Positions 31,033-33,946 of a stretch of 33,946 nt of DNA are shown here, piece after piece. Each line of letters begins with the position of its first letter. Position 1 is the first letter of the stretch. Origin of the DNA: a bacterium HR30. Its GTDB lineage: Bacteria; Desulfobacterota; Binatia; HRBIN30. The notes under the pieces are model-generated. The model saw only the letters and a list, made by a program, of their open reading frames with translations. It had not been told where the DNA came from and did no database searches. The stretch covers positions 1 through 33,946 of the forward strand of contig BEIG01000026.1 in assembly GCA_002898795.1 (NCBI GenBank), given 5' to 3'. A program made the translations under genes and the position numbers.

Positions 31033-32463
31033 TCATTCTTCCTGGTCAGTGGATTCGTCCTTCGCTGGGCCTTGTTGCGCTTCGCGCGAGCGACGGGCCT
31101 CCACCCACCCTGGTCTTTCTTTTTGGGTCCTGGGGTTGTACACGAGTGCCCCTGGCGTGACGTTCTTTCGCACGGTGGTGCCTGTGGCGATGTAGGCATC
31201 GTCGCCAATGGTCACGGGCGCCACGAGTTGCGAGTCGCTTCCAACCTGTACGCGGGCTCCGATGACGGTTTTATGTTTGCGAAAGCCATCGTAGTTGCAG
31301 GTAATGGTGCCTGCGCCAATGTTGGTTTCCTCGCCGACTTCGACATCACCCAGGTAGGCTAAGTGATTAGCTTTCACCCCCGCTGCCAATACCGCGTTCT
31401 TCGTTTCGACAAAATCCCCAATGTGGACTCGTGGACCGAGACGCGTTCCGGGCCGGAGTTGCGCAAACGGCCCGACTACGACTTCGTCTGCCAGTTCCGC
31501 ATCCTCCATGACCACGCCGAATTTAACGTGGCACTGACGGCCGATGCGCGAGTTAACGATGCGCGCGCTACCGTCGAGGCGCGTGCCCTCACCTACGGTG
31601 GTGCGTCCGTACAGGATGACGTTGGGGCCGATGGCAACGTCAGGAGCCAGCTCCACCAAGGGACCAACGTACGCCGTGGCAGGATCCACAAAGGTGACCC
31701 CATGGAGCATCCAGTGACGGGTGATTCTTTGGCGCAGAAGCGCCTCGCACCGTGCGAGATCGCTGGGATCACTCACTTGAGCGACCTCCTCGCCCAACGC
31801 GGTCGTTGCCCCCACACGGAGGCCAGCAGCGCGAGCTAAGGCCACCACATCCGTGAAGTAAAGTTCCCCTTGGGCATTGTCCGGGCGCAAGCGGGCAAGC
31901 AAACTCCGAAGCACGGGTGCCTGCCCGCAGTACACACCGACGTTGACCTCGCGAATGTTCCGTTCTGCCTCGGTCGTGTCGCGTTCTTCGCGAATCAGCA
32001 GTACGTTGCCATCCTGGTCGCGCACGACCCGGCCGAAACCCTTGGGGTCGTCGACGAATTGTGTGAGAATCGTTACGGCCGCCTCTTGCACCTCATGGAC
32101 CGCAACGAGGCGATACAATGTGTCGGTATGAAGTAGGGGCAAATCGGCAGGAAGGATGAGGACCACTCCGTCGTAGCCGGCTAACGCGTCGAGTCCGGCC
32201 TTGACCGCATCGCCCGTGCCGCGCGGGTGTTCCTGAACAGCAAACTGTGGTCGAAACGGTGCACATACCTCGCGAACGTCTCCCGCGTTCGGTCCGACCA
32301 CAACCACGAGCGGTTGAGCGCGAACTGCCTGGAGTAGGCGAAGCGGATAGGTGAGGAGCGGCTCTCCCCCTAAGTGGTGGAGGACCTTTGGTCGCTGCGT
32401 ACGCATCCGCGTTCCGCGGCCCGCGGCGAGTACGATCGCCGCGAGGTTGTTCGATGTAGCCAT
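31033..32463 (-). CDS. glmU: GlmU: bifunctional GlcNAc-1-phosphate uridyltransferase / GlcN-1-phosphate acetyltransferase
   Basis: A 476-residue enzyme making UDP-GlcNAc for peptidoglycan and LPS. The N-terminal uridyltransferase has VLAAGRGTRM (11-20), RPKVLHHLGGEPLL, the QEHPRGTGDAV stretch and LPADLPLL. The C-terminal half is a left-handed beta-helix acetyltransferase, with hexapeptide turns such as IGPNVILYGRTTVGEG and the active-site LAYLGDVEVGEETNIGAGT and CNYDG segments. The basic C-terminal tail is typical. AAGGAG lies 8 bases before the ATG at 32463. The gene is divergent from the LysR regulator. GlmS is not in the window. Confidence 0.96.
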   Translation of the reverse strand: MATSNNLAAIVLAAGRGTRMRTQRPKVLHHLGGEPLLTYPLRLLQAVRAQPLVVVVGPNAGDVREVCAPFRPQFAVQEHPRGTGDAVKAGLDALAGYDGVVLILPADLPLLHTDTLYRLVAVHEVQEAAVTILTQFVDDPKGFGRVVRDQDGNVLLIREERDTTEAERNIREVNVGVYCGQAPVLRSLLARLRPDNAQGELYFTDVVALARAAGLRVGATTALGEEVAQVSDPSDLARCEALLRQRITRHWMLHGVTFVDPATAYVGPLVELAPDVAIGPNVILYGRTTVGEGTRLDGSARIVNSRIGRQCHVKFGVVMEDAELADEVVVGPFAQLRPGTRLGPRVHIGDFVETKNAVLAAGVKANHLAYLGDVEVGEETNIGAGTITCNYDGFRKHKTVIGARVQVGSDSQLVAPVTIGDDAYIATGTTVRKNVTPGALVYNPRTQKERPGWVEARRSREAQQGPAKDESTDQEE

Positions 32464-32700
32464 AGGAACTCCTTAAGTTGCTCAGGCGTAAAGTTATGCA
32501 ATGTTCGCATGAATCAATGCTCACTGAAGATGTACGTTTTTACATAGTAGAGCCGTCATTTGTCTAGCCGCCAACGGACGACCTGCTCCTATAGCCCAGA
32601 CGGCGACGACCGGTTAGGTCGCACCAGAAGCGCGGTGGTGGCGTATAAGAGAGCATCGGGCTTCGTTGACTTCTCCATGAGGTCGACTAACATTGCGTGC
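32464..32700. promoter_or_regulatory. Divergent glmU / LysR control region
   Basis: This 237-base region must carry both promoters. An AT-richer core at about 32490-32560 contains TTGATT followed by TAACTT on the minus strand for glmU (spacing short of ideal). CAATG is repeated around TTCGCATGAA, which could be part of a LysR-type box. None of these is strong enough to fix boxes with confidence. Confidence 0.3.
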
Positions 32701-33600
32701 ATGCACATCGAGACGCTCAAGGTGTTCTGCGACGTTGTGGAGACGGGGAGCTTCTCTCAAGCAGCCGCACAGAATTTCATTACGCAGTCGGCGGTAAGCC
32801 AGCAACTGCGCAACTTGGAGACGAAATACCAATGCCGGTTGTTGGAGCGGAGTCGTTCTGGAGCAAAGCCAACCCCTGAAGGGGCTATTTTGTACCGAGC
32901 GAGCCGCGAAATTCTGGAGCGATACCGGCAGATCGAAACGGAGCTGCAGGAAAGCGCGAAGATTGTTTGTGGCCCGTTGCGCGTAGCGATTGTCTACAGC
33001 GTGGGTTTGCATGAGCTTCCGCCCTACCTGAAGGAGTACTTACGTTTGTATCCTCAGGTCAACGTGCATGTGGAGTACTCGCGCCCCAACAAGATTTACG
33101 AAGACACAATCGCGGGCCGAATCGATCTGGGCATTGTTGCCTACCCGTCGAAGCACCCGCAGATCCAAATCGTGCCATTTCGTGAAGACAAGCTTGTGGT
33201 GGTCTGCCCACCGGACCACCCGCTTTCGAATCAGAAACGGGTAACCCTATCCAGGCTCGATGGTGAGACCTTCGTGGGGTACGAACGCGAGGTCGCCACG
33301 CGACGTGCGCTGGACCAATTATTCCGCGATCGCCAGATCCAGGTGCGGTACGTCGGAGAGTACGACAACATCGAGACGATCAAGCGAGCGGTAGAGATCG
33401 GGCAAGGAATCAGCATTGTGCCTCTGGCTTCGGTGAGGCACGAGGTGGAGCACGGCACAATCAAAGTCGTTCACCTTGCCGACGAAACGATTCTTCGCCC
33501 ACTCGGGATCGTGCACAAAAAGGGTCGCCACTTGTCCCCGGCGGCAGTGAAGTTCATCGAAGTGCTGAAGCGGCCGGACCTGCAACAATTGCACGAGTAG
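32701..33600 (+). CDS. LysR-family transcriptional regulator
   Basis: A 299-residue LysR regulator. The HTH is at the N-terminus (MHIETLKVFCDVVETGSFSQ, then TQSAVSQQLRNLE). The effector domain is of CysB/CbbR-like type 2 periplasmic-binding fold (GPLRVAIVYSVGLHELPPYL, GRIDLGIVAYPSKHP, VEIGQGISIVPLASV). The effector is unknown. The ATG at 32701 places the HTH normally; an in-frame ATG at 32677 would add eight residues. It is divergent from glmU, the usual geometry for a LysR target, but glmU being controlled is only a possibility. It ends 13 bases from the convergent acylase fragment. Confidence 0.92.
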   Translation: MHIETLKVFCDVVETGSFSQAAAQNFITQSAVSQQLRNLETKYQCRLLERSRSGAKPTPEGAILYRASREILERYRQIETELQESAKIVCGPLRVAIVYSVGLHELPPYLKEYLRLYPQVNVHVEYSRPNKIYEDTIAGRIDLGIVAYPSKHPQIQIVPFREDKLVVVCPPDHPLSNQKRVTLSRLDGETFVGYEREVATRRALDQLFRDRQIQVRYVGEYDNIETIKRAVEIGQGISIVPLASVRHEVEHGTIKVVHLADETILRPLGIVHKKGRHLSPAAVKFIEVLKRPDLQQLHE

Positions 33601-33613
33601 GGTGGCAGGATCA

Positions 33614-33946
33614 TCAGCCTGGTGGCACGAGGATGTGCTCGACGGGGTCGGGGATTTCGTGCGGTTGCCAGAGCGCCGATTTGAAGTACGCAAAGCGACG
33701 CCAATCATCGGTGCAGGAAGCGAAGTAGCGGCTGTTGGGGTTTCCGCTAGGTCCGGAGGAGTGTGCAAAGTACGCCTCTTCAGGTTTCGCTAGGTCGCAG
33801 ACGAATCGGCTGGTTGCACCGACCAAGGCACGAAGACCTTGGCCCAGCGGACAGGCCACGCTGGGGCTGACGGTGTAGAGATCTCCGGGCAAGCCATCGT
33901 CCATCGCTCGGAACCAGCGGCCCACGAAGCGGAGTTCTCCCAGCCA
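33614..33946 (-). CDS. C-terminus of a second penicillin acylase-family protein (partial)
   Basis: This is the last 110 codons of a minus-strand gene entering from the right edge, open to the window end. SSGPSGNPNSRYFASCTDDW matches the C-terminal signature of S45 acylases, which usually read G(Q/N)SGNPxSPHF followed by a Trp-containing helix. The upstream DLYTVSPSVACPLGQGLRAL and ATSRFVCDL segments fit the preceding strands of the beta chain. The terminal DPVEHILVPPG is family-like. It is a different paralogue from the full-length acylase at 22549-25383. The N-terminal part, nucleophile and signal peptide lie outside the window. Confidence 0.72.
   Translation of the reverse strand, partial: WLGELRFVGRWFRAMDDGLPGDLYTVSPSVACPLGQGLRALVGATSRFVCDLAKPEEAYFAHSSGPSGNPNSRYFASCTDDWRRFAYFKSALWQPHEIPDPVEHILVPPG

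Noticed and set aside
1-33946. CRISPR arrays, insertion sequences, phage genes or toxin-antitoxin pairs
   Set aside because: None seen: no regular spaced repeats, no transposase or integrase motifs, and no recognisable toxin or antitoxin genes.

Overview
The window is a GC-rich bacterial chromosome segment with no phage, plasmid, IS element or CRISPR signature. It looks like an uncultured deltaproteobacterial-type lineage. The clues are paired dockerin-like EF-hand repeats (CxGDCNGDG...VDEII type) joined to Pro/Thr/Ser linkers on exported proteins, a long RecG, c-type cytochromes, and scattered CoA-ester enzymes. Candidatus Binatota or a neighbouring group is my best guess. That is an inference from gene style, because no 16S rRNA or ribosomal protein is present to test it.

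Layout. 1-3496 (minus): a GT-C type membrane glycosyltransferase, a glutaryl-CoA dehydrogenase-type acyl-CoA dehydrogenase, a small unknown protein and the start of an ArsB/SLC13-like permease. 3597-6901 (plus): two adjacent exported proteins with dockerin-like pairs, the first carrying an apparent one-base frameshift; two stem-loops follow. 7085-8173 (minus): a WYL regulator. 8433-9263 (minus): an Rrf2 regulator and a 7Fe ferredoxin, with a readable promoter/operator and a long terminator-like hairpin. 9410-15031 (minus): citrate synthase, transketolase, a 27-codon membrane micro-ORF, an enoyl-CoA hydratase and an unusual dihydropteroate synthase-like protein. 15165-21152 (plus): a GH3 lipoprotein, RecG, a diheme cytochrome c and a c'/c-556-type cytochrome, followed by tRNA-Asn. 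21371-22548 has no convincing gene but contains a long imperfect hairpin. 22549-25383 (minus): a lipoprotein penicillin-acylase-family hydrolase. 25514-30952 (plus): a CMD-like protein, a CoA-transferase, a zinc-ribbon micro-protein and a complete ECF transporter (S, fused A-A, T). 31033-32463 (minus): GlmU, divergent from a LysR regulator. The right edge holds the C-terminus of a second penicillin-acylase-family protein.

How the genes fit together. Central carbon genes (citrate synthase, transketolase) sit with acyl-CoA enzymes (GcdH-type dehydrogenase, enoyl-CoA hydratase, CoA-transferase), which suggests organic or aromatic acid use. The Rrf2-ferredoxin pair looks like a self-contained Fe-S or redox-responsive unit. 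The ECF cassette is a complete vitamin or metal importer of unknown substrate.

The observations most worth following are the archaeal-like DHPS with an altered substrate loop, the Rrf2 palindrome overlapping a promoter, the CXCH heme site, the hairpin in the gene-free stretch, and two G-quadruplex motifs at the end of the ECF S-component gene.
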